Shown: positions 20,600-30,243, numbered from the stretch's first letter. The stretch: 64,000 bases of DNA from a bacterium (GCA_016781505.1 JADDQF010000102.1:1-64000), one strand, 5' to 3'. Program-made: numbers and translations. The notes: generated by a model from the sequence alone, not told the origin.

Positions 20600-21703
20600 T
20601 CAGCGTCTGCTGCGGTCACATTCGGCCCGCAGCTTGAGATAGCTGTGCCGCCGACGCTCCGCAATCTTGCCGTCCGCGATCGCAGCTTTGATCGCACAGC
20701 CAGGCTCCGTATTGTGGCTGCAGCCTGCGCCAAAGCGACAGTCATCGAGGTATGGCCGCATCTCGGGAAACAGGCTCGCCAGCTCACGATCCTGGACGTT
20801 CCACAGCGCAAATTCGCGCATGCCGGGTGTATCGACCACGCTGCCGCCGACTTCAAGCGCAAACATTTCCAGATGCGTTGTGGTGTGCTTGCCTTTGTTG
20901 GTTTTATCGCCGACCATGTTGACGCGTAGCCCTAGTCCGGGCTGAATGGCGTTCAGCAGGCTGGTTTTGCCGACGCCGGATTTACCGGCGAAAACCGAGA
21001 CTCGTCCGGCCAGCTCGTGTTGCAGCTGCGTCATGCCAGTGCCGTCCGTCGCGCTGGTTAACAGCACACGGTAGCCGATCTGCTCGTAGCTGCGGACCTC
21101 GTCGGCCAGCTCCCGGGGCTCGATCAGGTCGGCCTTGGTGATGCAGACCAGCGCTGGTAAATTCGATGCCTCCGCGGCAACCAGATACCGATCAAGCAGC
21201 GCCCAACTCGGAGCCGGTCGTGCCGCCGCGACGACGCACACGACCTGATCGGCGTTGGCGACAATCACCTGCTCCAACGGCTTGGGTCCGGCCGCCCGGC
21301 GCACCAGCGCGCTGATCCGTTCCAAAACCTCGACGATCATCCCCGTACCGTCGCCCACATCAACGAAGCTAACAATATCTCCGATGGCGACCGGATCGGC
21401 CATGCGAATATCCTCGACATCCTGGACGCGTGGGTGGATCGAGTTGGCGTCGGCGATGGGGTAGATCAAGACTTTACGCAACCGGCTTGACAAGGAACAT
21501 ACGACATTGGTGCCGTCGACGTTCACCCAGTAATGGCCGAGTGATTTTTTGAAAACCGTCCCGGAAAGGGTTGTTCCGGTCATGCGGCGGGCCGCAAGCA
21601 GTTGGGCCGCGGTTTGATATCCACGCACGGTAGGTACTCCACTACATACAGCATCGGCCACTGAACACACCGATGGCCGATAAGCACAATCGTCACACGA
21701 CAA
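20600..21703 (-). CDS. rsgA: Ribosome small-subunit-dependent GTPase (start uncertain; may begin further downstream near RRMTGTTLSG)
   Basis: Circularly permuted GTPase: VFAGKSGVGKTSLLNAIQP, DTPGMREFALW, C-terminal CRFGAGCSHNTEPGCAI zinc site. Confidence 0.93.
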   Translation of the reverse strand: MSCDDCAYRPSVCSVADAVCSGVPTVRGYQTAAQLLAARRMTGTTLSGTVFKKSLGHYWVNVDGTNVVCSLSSRLRKVLIYPIADANSIHPRVQDVEDIRMADPVAIGDIVSFVDVGDGTGMIVEVLERISALVRRAAGPKPLEQVIVANADQVVCVVAAARPAPSWALLDRYLVAAEASNLPALVCITKADLIEPRELADEVRSYEQIGYRVLLTSATDGTGMTQLQHELAGRVSVFAGKSGVGKTSLLNAIQPGLGLRVNMVGDKTNKGKHTTTHLEMFALEVGGSVVDTPGMREFALWNVQDRELASLFPEMRPYLDDCRFGAGCSHNTEPGCAIKAAIADGKIAERRRHSYLKLRAECDRSRR

Positions 21704-21721
21704 GCAGGCAGGTGTGGCGAC

Positions 21722-21755
21722 AAAAAAGCCACACGGCGAACGTGCGCCTGTGGCT
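21722..21755 (-). terminator. Rho-independent terminator of small structured transcript
   Basis: Minus strand AGCCACA-GGCG-CACGTT-CGCC-G-TGTGGCTTTTTT. Confidence 0.85.
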
Positions 21756-21817
21756 GCAAACCCGGATGTAGTGGCGAAACACCGGCTGGTAAAGCCTGCA
21801 CGGGCTTAAGCATGCCC

Positions 21818-21844
21818 GCCGGCTCCGCGATTACTGGAGCCGGC
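21818..21844 (-). other. Perfect 9-bp hairpin GCCGGCTCC-N9-GGAGCCGGC
   Basis: Read directly; lies between the small ORF and the terminator. Confidence 0.7.
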
Positions 21845-21866
21845 CCTGGGGTGTTCGTGCTAGGGA

Positions 21867-21977
21867 TTAGCGCTGAGTGGAGGACGTTTGCGGCAGTCGC
21901 CAGGCGCACTCAGACATCGCACCGAACCGCGGAGTGAACACGGCGGTGCGACACGAGTTGTTATCTACTGCTGCCAT
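21867..21977 (-). CDS. Small ORF, 36 aa: MAAVDNNSCRTAVFTPRFGAMSECAWRLPQTSSTQR
   Basis: Strong RBS AAAGGAGGCAGTCT-ATG; flanked by a palindrome upstream and hairpins plus terminator downstream. Confidence 0.5.
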   Translation of the reverse strand: MAAVDNNSCRTAVFTPRFGAMSECAWRLPQTSSTQR

Positions 21978-22174
21978 AGACTGCCTCCTTTCCTAAGCTG
22001 ATCAGAGCTTAGCATGGGGTGTCGGGGAGATCAACCCCGACTTTCGGCTGAGCACAGGTGGTCCATAGCGCGGTGGTCGATTCCTTTTGCCACATAACCC
22101 AACGCGGTTGCCCGCCACGCCGCGAGCACACCAGTGCTGGCGTTGTTCAGGCTTGCCCGCTTGCTGTCCACCGT

Positions 22175-23089
22175 TCAGTCCGCTTTACCACTCGCCCGCT
22201 GAACTGTGTGTCCGCCAAATTGATTGCGCAAACCGGCCAGCACCTTGGCCGCAAACGACTCGTCTTGCCGCGACACAAAGCGCTGCATCAGCGACAAGGT
22301 TATGACGGGCGCAGGGACGTCTTGATCGATCGCTGCCTGCACCGTCCAACGTCCCTCGCCCGAGTCGCCCACCCACCCTTTGATGGTTTCAAGATCGGGC
22401 TCAACCTCGAACATGCGCGCCGCCAGTTCCAGCAGCCACGACCGGACCACGCTGCCATGCATCCACAAGTCGGCGATCTGATGCAGATCAAAGTCAAATT
22501 CTTGTTTGGTCTTGAGCAGCTCAAATCCTTCGGCATAGGCCTGCATCATGCCGTACTCGATGCCATTATGAATCATCTTGGTGTAATGGCCGGCCCCACT
22601 CGGCCCGACATGCGCATAGCCTCCGGCTGGCGCCAGCGTTTGCAGGATCGGCTCGACGCGCGCTACCGCTTCTGCCTCGCCGCCAACCATCAAGCAGTAG
22701 CCTTCTTGCAGCCCCCAAATGCCGCCACTGGTTCCCGCGTCGACATAAAAAATGTTGTGCTCTTTGAGCCGTGCCGCGCGCGCTTGGGTGTCTTTGAACA
22801 GGGAATTGCCGCCGTCGATCAGCATGTCGCCCGGTTGCAGGAGCGGCTGCAGTGCGGCGATGGTGCTGTCCACGGGCGCTCCGGCCGGCACCATCATCCA
22901 GATTGCCCGTGGCGCTGCCAGGTGATGCACCAGCTCTTCCAAGGACGCGACGCCATTCGCGCCGCCGGCCACGGCTGCCTTCACTGTTTCCGGGTTGCGA
23001 TCATAGGCCACGACCTGGTGTCCCCCGCGCAGGAGCCGTTCGGTCATGTTGCCGCCCATTTTGCCCAATCCAATCATGCCCAGTTCCAT
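22175..23089 (-). CDS. gnd: 6-phosphogluconate dehydrogenase, decarboxylating (short GndA-type)
   Basis: MELGMIGLGKMGGNMTERLLRGGHQVVAYDRN...GPSGAGHYTKMIHNGIEYG. Confidence 0.95.
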   Translation of the reverse strand: MELGMIGLGKMGGNMTERLLRGGHQVVAYDRNPETVKAAVAGGANGVASLEELVHHLAAPRAIWMMVPAGAPVDSTIAALQPLLQPGDMLIDGGNSLFKDTQARAARLKEHNIFYVDAGTSGGIWGLQEGYCLMVGGEAEAVARVEPILQTLAPAGGYAHVGPSGAGHYTKMIHNGIEYGMMQAYAEGFELLKTKQEFDFDLHQIADLWMHGSVVRSWLLELAARMFEVEPDLETIKGWVGDSGEGRWTVQAAIDQDVPAPVITLSLMQRFVSRQDESFAAKVLAGLRNQFGGHTVQRASGKAD

Positions 23090-23335
23090 TAAAAACTCCT
23101 CCAACACAAGCATCTGTACGGCGCAGTATCTGGATCACGGTCAGGTCATATCAGGATATAGGCCAATAAATGGCCGATACACACGGCTGGGCAGCTACGT
23201 GTAGCAATCTTACTTGCCTTGATCTTGGACGTACCTGAGCTATGGCTTGGTTCGCTTCTTGCTTCCTCCGTATGCATTACTGCCTTTCGATCACCAAGTG
23301 AATGTTAGGGTATGTGCCCCGCGAGGATGTTCCTG

Positions 23336-24997
23336 ATGTTGTTTGTTGAATTTGCCCGCGTCTGCGAACAGGTGGCCGCGACGACAAAAAAGCTGGAAAA
23401 GGCAGCCCTGCTCGGACCGTTCTTGGGGCGACTTGATGACCAAGACTTAGCTATTGCGGCTCGGTTTTTCGCGGGCACGCCCTTTTCGCTTGCTGATCAG
23501 CGGGTGCTCAACGTCGGCGGCGCGGTTATTCGCGATGCCGTGCTCCAGCTAACGGGAGCTTTGCCCGAAGAATGGTCACGGCTCCTCGTGGCGCTTGGCG
23601 AGGCTGGCCGGGCAGCACAGCAGCTTCTGGCCCAATATGAAACCGTTGAACCGACGCTAACGTTGGCCGATGTGATGGCCGTCTACGAGCAGCTTGAGGC
23701 AGCCCGCGGTCCTTCCAAAAAAGTGCCGATTATCATGGCGACGTTGCAGCGGATGACGCCGCTTGAAGCTGCCTACTTTATCAAGCTGATGCTGGGCGGC
23801 GATCTTCGGATCGGCTTGCAGGAAGGGTTGGTCGAGGATGCACTTGCCCGCGCCGCGGGAGTGCCGGTAGGGTTGGTGCAACGAGCCAACATGCTCTTGG
23901 GTGACATCGGCGAAACGGCGCTGTTTGCGCGCTATGGAGAGCTTGCCGCGGCGACCATGCGGCTGTTTCATCCGCTGAAGTTCATGCTCGCCTCCCCGAT
24001 CTCCGACCCGCAAGAAATCCGCAAAGGTATCGCCGGGCCGTTCTTTGTCGAGGATAAATATGATGGCATTCGGGCGCAGGCTCACAAACAGGGCGACCGC
24101 GTTGTGTTGTACTCGCGGACGCTTGACGAGATCAGCCAGCGTTTCCCTGAGCTGCACGCACCGCTGCTGAATCTGCCCGGCGAATGGGTGCTTGACGGCG
24201 AGATCTTGGCGGCGCGAGATGGCCGTATACTGCCGTTCAAAGCGTTGCAAGCACGTCTTGGGCGCAAGGATGTGAGCGAGGATCTGCTGGCGTCTACACC
24301 CGTCATCTTTGTGGCCTACGATCTGTTGTATCAAGATGGCGACGTGCTGCTGGACGCTCCGCTCTACATGCGGCGGGTGCAGCTGGAAGACCTTGTGCGA
24401 ACGTACGCGTCCGATCAGCCAGTAGATGGTGTCGTGTCAGGGACGGTAATGCCGTCGCTGCAGCTATTGGTGCGGGATGTTGAGCGAGTCGAGCGGTTGT
24501 TTGAACAGGCGCGGGCCCGTGGCAATGAAGGGCTGATGGTGAAAGATCCCGACTCGCACTACAAGCCGGGTCGCCGCGGTCGTGAATGGCTCAAGGTTAA
24601 AAAGGCGTTGGCGACGCTGGACGTGGTTGTGACGGCGGCTGAAGTGGGGAATGGCCATCGGCGGCGCTTTCTGAGCGACTATACCTTTGCCGTACGGCGC
24701 TCGGCGGACGATCCGGAGCTGCTGAATGTGGGCAAGGCCTACAGCGGCCTGACCGATCCTGAGGTGCAGGAGCTTACCGATTGGTTTACCGCTCATACCG
24801 TCCGCGATTTCGGCCGCGTCAAGCTGGTCGAGCCGCAGATCGTCTTCGAGGTCGCATTTGACAGTGTTCAGCCGTCGCCACGGCACAAGAGCGGCTACGC
24901 GCTCCGTTTTCCGCGCATCATCCGTTGGCGTAAAGACAAGCCGGCCGCCGAAATCGATACCTTGGACACCGTGCGCCAGCTAGCCGAGTTAACCTAA
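23336..24997 (+). CDS. ATP-dependent DNA ligase (archaeal/eukaryotic-like family)
   Basis: Adenylation motif VEDKYDGIRAQAH (KxDG), EGLMVKDPDSHYKPGRRGREWLKVKK, ligase N-terminal domain. Confidence 0.95.
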   Translation: MLFVEFARVCEQVAATTKKLEKAALLGPFLGRLDDQDLAIAARFFAGTPFSLADQRVLNVGGAVIRDAVLQLTGALPEEWSRLLVALGEAGRAAQQLLAQYETVEPTLTLADVMAVYEQLEAARGPSKKVPIIMATLQRMTPLEAAYFIKLMLGGDLRIGLQEGLVEDALARAAGVPVGLVQRANMLLGDIGETALFARYGELAAATMRLFHPLKFMLASPISDPQEIRKGIAGPFFVEDKYDGIRAQAHKQGDRVVLYSRTLDEISQRFPELHAPLLNLPGEWVLDGEILAARDGRILPFKALQARLGRKDVSEDLLASTPVIFVAYDLLYQDGDVLLDAPLYMRRVQLEDLVRTYASDQPVDGVVSGTVMPSLQLLVRDVERVERLFEQARARGNEGLMVKDPDSHYKPGRRGREWLKVKKALATLDVVVTAAEVGNGHRRRFLSDYTFAVRRSADDPELLNVGKAYSGLTDPEVQELTDWFTAHTVRDFGRVKLVEPQIVFEVAFDSVQPSPRHKSGYALRFPRIIRWRKDKPAAEIDTLDTVRQLAELT

Positions 24998-25058
24998 TGC
25001 AGCTGTGGGTAGCGGCCATACACGTTTACATGTACCGTTTTGTGTGCTCGTTTTGCCG

Positions 25059-26132
25059 TTACTGAAGCTCGAACACACTCTGCACAATGCAATGATCGCC
25101 GCCCCGTGGAGTGCAATCCGTGGTCGTAGCACGTGGGCGTAGCTGTGGACTGCTCAACAGATAGTCGATCCGTAACAGCGCGAAGCCGTACTGCATAATG
25201 CGGGATGGCCGCCATGTGTTGCCCATGCCTACTCCAGCTGCGGCATGAGCATCTTGTAAGCCAGCCACAAGCTCACGATATGCCGACTCTTGATCGGTAA
25301 GGTTGAAGTCACCCATCAGGAGCAATGGTTCACCCTGGACCAGCCTTGGCGCGACAAACTCCCGTATGTACCGAATCTCGGCGTCACGCGTGCTTGGCTC
25401 GAAGTCGTTTGGCACGGGCAATTTACCCATAAAGCCGATCCGACCTGGCCGTGGATGAGCGTTGATCACCAGCAGCGTACGGCCGCCACCAACATCAAGC
25501 CGCGCCCACAGGATGGGATTCGCATCGGGCAGATTCGGATTGTCCAGCCGACCCTGCTCTAAAATCGGATAGCTGCTTAACAGGCCCATGCCATCCGTAC
25601 CCCCAGGCACCAAGATCTGCCAAGGATACAGCCGGTTGAGCTCTGCGTCACTATGAATAGCGTCGCTCTGTGTATGGGTAAACTCTTGCAAGGCCACTAC
25701 ACCAGCCGCAGAATCGACAAGCGTGTTGGTGAGCATGGCTGTGTCCCTGTTGTCGACATACGTGTTCCAGCTGAGGACGGAAATGTGTGGAACGTTCGGC
25801 GTTGCCTTTGGCGGCCACGAAACCAAATTGGTGCCGAAGCGCACGCCGAAAACGACGATGCACATCGCCAGCGCAAAGCGCAGCAGTCGGGTTTGCTTGC
25901 AGAATACCAAAGGCATCAGCGGCACGAGCACGAGGAACAGATACGGGGCGAAAATCTGGGTTAGAGCCAGGATGCCGCTTCGTTGCGGTGCAAGGAGGTG
26001 CAGCGCCGATAACGTCACAACCAGAAGCGCGCTCCCTGTCGCCGCCGCGACCGCCAGCCGTTCCATTCGCCGACGCAACGATGATGGGGGCTGCACTGAC
26101 ACTGGATGCTTACGAACGAGAGGGGTATCCAC
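25059..26132 (-). CDS. Membrane-associated endonuclease/exonuclease/phosphatase family protein
   Basis: N-terminal TM segments; VLSWNTYVDNRD, VALQEFTH, LLMGDFNLTDQE, RIDYLLSS. Confidence 0.85.
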   Translation of the reverse strand: MDTPLVRKHPVSVQPPSSLRRRMERLAVAAATGSALLVVTLSALHLLAPQRSGILALTQIFAPYLFLVLVPLMPLVFCKQTRLLRFALAMCIVVFGVRFGTNLVSWPPKATPNVPHISVLSWNTYVDNRDTAMLTNTLVDSAAGVVALQEFTHTQSDAIHSDAELNRLYPWQILVPGGTDGMGLLSSYPILEQGRLDNPNLPDANPILWARLDVGGGRTLLVINAHPRPGRIGFMGKLPVPNDFEPSTRDAEIRYIREFVAPRLVQGEPLLLMGDFNLTDQESAYRELVAGLQDAHAAAGVGMGNTWRPSRIMQYGFALLRIDYLLSSPQLRPRATTTDCTPRGGDHCIVQSVFELQ

Positions 26133-26379
26133 AAAACTCCCTTTGGTTAATCATTGGCTCTCACATCTGCGCCAGATTACCAGAAGGAATGTCTGCAATG
26201 CATGATAAGCCTATTACAGTCGCCTTATACGCATGGTGATAATGTTCCCCGCTGTTGGGCAGCTACGTTGAACAGGTGATAATCCCCGCCCCCTGATCCA
26301 TTTTGAACAGCTCCATCAGGGGATATGGTCATCCGGACGTGCGAACGTCGCCAACGACGCCAAGTGGAGCATAAATCAA

Positions 26380-26427
26380 AGCGGTACCTCAACATCTGGC
26401 GCTCCGTCCACATGTTGGGGTACCGCT
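26380..26427 (-). terminator. Long hairpin (16-bp stem) downstream of gatB
   Basis: AGCGGTACCTCAACAT...ATGTTGGGGTACCGCT; on the minus strand followed by TTTGATTTAT. Confidence 0.55.
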
Positions 26428-26480
26428 GCGGCCTGGCACTCAGCCTTGCGCACTGGGCCGGCTTGGCTTGGTCCTACCGC

Positions 26481-27932
26481 TTAGGCATCCAATACCTCGT
26501 GCAGCGCCTGCTCCGCGAGCTGCGGATTGGCCTGACCTTTGCTGGCTTTCATGACTTGGCCAACCAAAAACTTGATCGCCTGGGTCTTGCCCGCCCGATA
26601 ATCGTTGACGACCTTTGGATTGGCATCCACGGCTTGCTCGGCAAACTGACGCACCGCGCTGGTATCGCTGATCTGTCGCCAGCCTTTGGCATCCACAATC
26701 GACGTTGGATTGCTGCCGGTCCGAAAGCTCTCCTCAAAAACCAGCTTAGCGGTCGGGCCGTTAATCGTGCCGCCCTTGATCAAGCCCAACAGCTCGCCAA
26801 TAAACGCCGGTTGGAGGCGTGCCGCTACCACTCCAATCGTTTCCCCACTATCGTTCAGCAGGCGGAACAGCTCGCCGGTGATCCAATTAGCAATCGCTTT
26901 GGCTGGCTGGCCTTGCCCGGCGGTGACCGCCTGTTCAAAGTACTCGGCCACCGACCGCTCACTGGTCAGCAAGGCAGCATCCTGGGCCGACAAGGCGTAC
27001 TCGCGTTCAAAGCGCTGGCGCCGTGCATCCGGCAACTCCGGCAACTCGGCCCGTCGCGCTGTCGTCCAGTCCTCGGAGATGGCCAGCGGCGGCAGGTCCG
27101 GCTCGGGGAAGTAGCGATAATCGTGCGCGAGCTCCTTGGAGCGCTGCGGCTCCGTTATGCCTTTATCTTCGTCCCACCCACGCGTTTCTTGTTGCAGCGT
27201 TTGGCCACTCGCCAGTACCTTGGTTTGCCGCTCGATCTCATAGATCAGCGCGCGCTCAACGGAGCGGATCGAGTTCAGATTCTTGATCTCGATCTTGGTG
27301 CCAAAAGCGGTCGTGCCCCTAGGCCGCACCGACACATTGACGTCGAAGCGCATCGCACCCTCGTCCAGGTTGCCGCTGTTCACGCCAATCCAGACCAGCA
27401 ATTGCCGCATCTTGGCGCAATACAGCTTGGCTTCCTCGGACGAGCGAATGTCCGGCTCGCTGACCACCTCCATCAGGGGTACGCCCGACCGGTTGTAGTC
27501 CACCAGGGAGCCGTCTCCGCCGTGCGTCAGCTTGCCGGTATCTTCTTCCATATGTGCGCGGGTAACGCCGATCCGCCTGGTGCCCGTGCTGGTCTCTATG
27601 TCAAGCCAGCCAGCCGTGCTGATCGGATGGTCGTACTGGCTGCGCTGATACGACGACGGCAGGTCGACATAAAAATAATTCTTGCGATCAAAAAACGTAT
27701 CATGGTTGATGGAACAGTTAAGCGCAAGGCCGGCCATCGCGATCATCTCAATGGCGCGCTGATTCATCACCGGCAGCGAGCCTGGCAATCCCAAACAGAC
27801 CGGACACACATGCGTATTCGGCGCGGCGTTGGCGTAATCGGCGCTGCAGCCACAAAACATTTTCGAGTCGGTCAAGACTTGGGCGTGAACTTCCAGCCCG
27901 ATGACCGCTTCATACTCCATATGATCCTCCAT
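26481..27932 (-). CDS. gatB: Aspartyl/glutamyl-tRNA(Asn/Gln) amidotransferase subunit B
   Basis: YEAVIGLEVHAQVLTDSKMFCGCS...DYNRSGVPLMEVVSEPDIRS. Confidence 0.97.
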   Translation of the reverse strand: MEDHMEYEAVIGLEVHAQVLTDSKMFCGCSADYANAAPNTHVCPVCLGLPGSLPVMNQRAIEMIAMAGLALNCSINHDTFFDRKNYFYVDLPSSYQRSQYDHPISTAGWLDIETSTGTRRIGVTRAHMEEDTGKLTHGGDGSLVDYNRSGVPLMEVVSEPDIRSSEEAKLYCAKMRQLLVWIGVNSGNLDEGAMRFDVNVSVRPRGTTAFGTKIEIKNLNSIRSVERALIYEIERQTKVLASGQTLQQETRGWDEDKGITEPQRSKELAHDYRYFPEPDLPPLAISEDWTTARRAELPELPDARRQRFEREYALSAQDAALLTSERSVAEYFEQAVTAGQGQPAKAIANWITGELFRLLNDSGETIGVVAARLQPAFIGELLGLIKGGTINGPTAKLVFEESFRTGSNPTSIVDAKGWRQISDTSAVRQFAEQAVDANPKVVNDYRAGKTQAIKFLVGQVMKASKGQANPQLAEQALHEVLDA

Positions 27933-27954
27933 ACAGACGGGAATTATAGCATGT

Positions 27955-28004
27955 AGGCTTCAGGTTTCAGGTAAATAGGCTTCAGGCTTTAGGTTTCAGG
28001 CTTC
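27955..28004. repeat. Degenerate heptamer tandem repeat (AGGCTTC/AGGTTTC)
   Basis: AGGCTTC AGGTTTC AGGTAAAT AGGCTTC AGGCTTT AGGTTTC AGGCTTC. Confidence 0.8.
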
Positions 28005-28049
28005 AGCCTTTTCTGATCGAATGTAGACAAGTAAGTTACCCAACAGCAG

Positions 28050-28077
28050 TTGCCTGTTGCCTGTTGCCTGTTGCCTG
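28050..28077. repeat. Perfect heptamer tandem repeat (TTGCCTG)x4
   Basis: Four uninterrupted copies, ending 7 nt before a TACAAT -10-like element. Confidence 0.95.
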
Positions 28078-28113
28078 ATTGGGGTACAATAGCGAGTGAA
28101 ACTGGAGAGATAC

Positions 28114-29304
28114 ATGATTGAGCGCACGCTGTATTTTGATCACGCCGCCACCACCCCGACTGACCCTGCGGTGGTCGATGCGATGTTGCCATACTTCACC
28201 GAATGCTTTGGTAATCCGTCCAGCATCTACCGTTTGGGCCGCTCTGCGCTCCAAGCCTTGGACGATGCTCGGTCGCTGACGGCTGAAGTGCTGCGCTGCT
28301 CGCCCAAGGAGCTTATTTTTCTGGGCGGCGGCTCGGAGTCGGATAATTTAGCCATCAAAGGTGTTGCTTTTGCGGCGCGTGAAGCTGGCAAAGGGCAGCA
28401 TATCATTACCAGTGCGCTTGAGCATCACGCCGTGCTCCATGCCTGCGATTACCTGAAGGCATTTGGCTTCGAGGTCACGGTGCTGCCCATCGACGGTGCC
28501 GGCCTTGTGTCACCCGCAGATGTACGCGCCGCAGTTCGGCCCGACACGGTGCTGGTGTCGATCATGTACGCCAACAACGAGATCGGCGCGATTCAGCCGA
28601 TTGCCGAAATCGGCGGGATCTGTCGCGAGCGGGGCGTTCTGTTTCATACGGATGCCGTTCAGGCGGCCGGCGCGCTGTCGTTGGATGTCCAGGCGCTCAA
28701 CGTCGATCTGCTGTCGTTGACGGCGCATAAGTTCTACGGGCCCAAGGGCGTGGGCGCGTTGTATGTCCGGCGCGGCGTGCAGCTGTTGCCGCAGATCAGT
28801 GGCGGTGGGCAGGAGCGGCGGCGGCGTGCCGGCACCGAGAATGTGCCCGGAATTGTCGGGTTTGCGACAGCCTTGCAGCGGGCGGAAGAGCGGCGCTCCA
28901 GCTATGTCGCCCACTGCACGGCGTTACGGGATCGGTTGATCGACGAGCTGTTGGAGCGCGTGCCTTTTACACGGCTCAACGGGCATCGGACGCAGCGGCT
29001 GGCGAACAATGCCAATCTTAGCTTTGCTTATACCGAAGGCGAGAGCATTCTGCTGCTGCTTGATCAGGCGGGCGTGTGCGCTTCGTCTGGCTCGGCCTGT
29101 GCCAGCGGCTCGCTCAATCCATCGCATGTGCTGATGGCCCTGGGTTTGGACGCCGATCAGGCCCACGGCAGCATTCGCCTGACCGTTGGGAAGGACACGA
29201 CCCATGCCGACGTTGATTACGTGCTTGACAAGTTGCCCGGTATGATCGAGCGGCTGCGCAGCGTGTCACCGCAGTATCGCGAGCAACTAGCGCTGAGCAA
29301 CTAG
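28114..29304 (+). CDS. Cysteine desulfurase, NifS/IscS family
   Basis: MIERTLYFDHAATTPTDP...DLLSLTAHKFYGPKGVGALYVRRG, CASSGSACASGSLNPSHVL. Confidence 0.95.
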   Translation: MIERTLYFDHAATTPTDPAVVDAMLPYFTECFGNPSSIYRLGRSALQALDDARSLTAEVLRCSPKELIFLGGGSESDNLAIKGVAFAAREAGKGQHIITSALEHHAVLHACDYLKAFGFEVTVLPIDGAGLVSPADVRAAVRPDTVLVSIMYANNEIGAIQPIAEIGGICRERGVLFHTDAVQAAGALSLDVQALNVDLLSLTAHKFYGPKGVGALYVRRGVQLLPQISGGGQERRRRAGTENVPGIVGFATALQRAEERRSSYVAHCTALRDRLIDELLERVPFTRLNGHRTQRLANNANLSFAYTEGESILLLLDQAGVCASSGSACASGSLNPSHVLMALGLDADQAHGSIRLTVGKDTTHADVDYVLDKLPGMIERLRSVSPQYREQLALSN

Positions 29305-29341
29305 CACCGGAGCCGAAGCAGCAGGAGCGTATTGCTCGTAG

Positions 29342-30193
29342 GTGGTTATGGCTGAAGCACGAATTTTATATGTCGCGACGACAGATGGCTTGATCCAGCT
29401 TGCTAATCCTGGCAAGAGCGACCGGTGGCGCGAAGTGGGGCGCGCGCTGCAAGGGCAAGATGTGCGCGCGGTTGTGGCGTCGCCGCTCGATCCGCTGCTC
29501 GTCTATGCCGCAACTGTGCAGGGCGTATCCCGCTCAGCCAATGGCGGCCAGAGCTGGACCGTCGTCGATGCCCAGCCCGTCCGAACGTTGGCATTCGACC
29601 AAGCCGGCGTTGTGTACGCGGGCACCGAGCGTGGATTGGTGCTGTCGAGTGCGGACGGCACAACCTGGCAAGCCGCTGATGCGTTTGCTGGACCGGTGGT
29701 GCAGATCGTCGTGGGCAGCGACGACACGCTGCTGTCGGTTGGGGCTGATGGCACGGTTTGCCAGCGTACGCCGGAAGGGTGGGTGCCGCGGGCGATTCAT
29801 GTGCCGCATGTGCGGGGGTTGGTGCCGAGTGCGGCTGAGCCTCATACGTTGTATATTGTGAACCAAACCTCGCTGGTAACGCCGCTGGGGACGCAACGGC
29901 TGGCATCGCGGCCAACCGGAGCTCTGTTGACGTTGCGCGGCGGTTCCGAGGTGCTGCTGATCGGTACCGAGGGCACATTGTTGCGCTCCGAGGACGCCTG
30001 CTATTCGCTCTCAGAGGTGCCGGGGCCGGAGCGTGCAGCGGTGTTAGTCTCACCGCCGCGCTTTGTGGACCAAGCATTTGCCGGAACACAGGGTGGGGAG
30101 CTATGGTTCAGTGCCGATCGCGGTCGTAATTGGCAGCAGTTGTGGAGTGGAGATGCGGCGATACGGGGCATAGCATTCGCGCGGGCATTGTAA
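29342..30193 (+). CDS. YCF48/BNR-repeat-like beta-propeller protein
   Basis: Repeated GxSWTVV / DRGRNWQQLWSGD motifs. Confidence 0.65.
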   Translation: MVMAEARILYVATTDGLIQLANPGKSDRWREVGRALQGQDVRAVVASPLDPLLVYAATVQGVSRSANGGQSWTVVDAQPVRTLAFDQAGVVYAGTERGLVLSSADGTTWQAADAFAGPVVQIVVGSDDTLLSVGADGTVCQRTPEGWVPRAIHVPHVRGLVPSAAEPHTLYIVNQTSLVTPLGTQRLASRPTGALLTLRGGSEVLLIGTEGTLLRSEDACYSLSEVPGPERAAVLVSPPRFVDQAFAGTQGGELWFSADRGRNWQQLWSGDAAIRGIAFARAL

Positions 30194-30211
30194 ATTTCGG
30201 GGCTGGCCGGA

Positions 30212-30243
30212 GCGAGGGCGCTGACAAGCGCCCTCGCTTTTTG
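30212..30243 (+). terminator. Rho-independent terminator
   Basis: GAGCGAGGGCGCTGACAAGCGCCCTCGCTTTTT. Confidence 0.9.

Noticed and set aside
21722-21977. tmRNA, RNase P RNA or 6S RNA
   Set aside because: No tRNA-like ends, no tag ORF resembling AANDENYALAA, and no recognisable RNase P core; only generic hairpins and a terminator.
22058-23092. 344-aa plus-strand ORF
   Set aside because: Antisense shadow of gnd.
26325-27956. 543-aa plus-strand ORF
   Set aside because: Entirely antisense to gatB, no family-like sequence, codon-shadow in GC-rich DNA.
27955-28077. CRISPR array
   Set aside because: Repeats are 7 bp, contiguous and without unique spacers.
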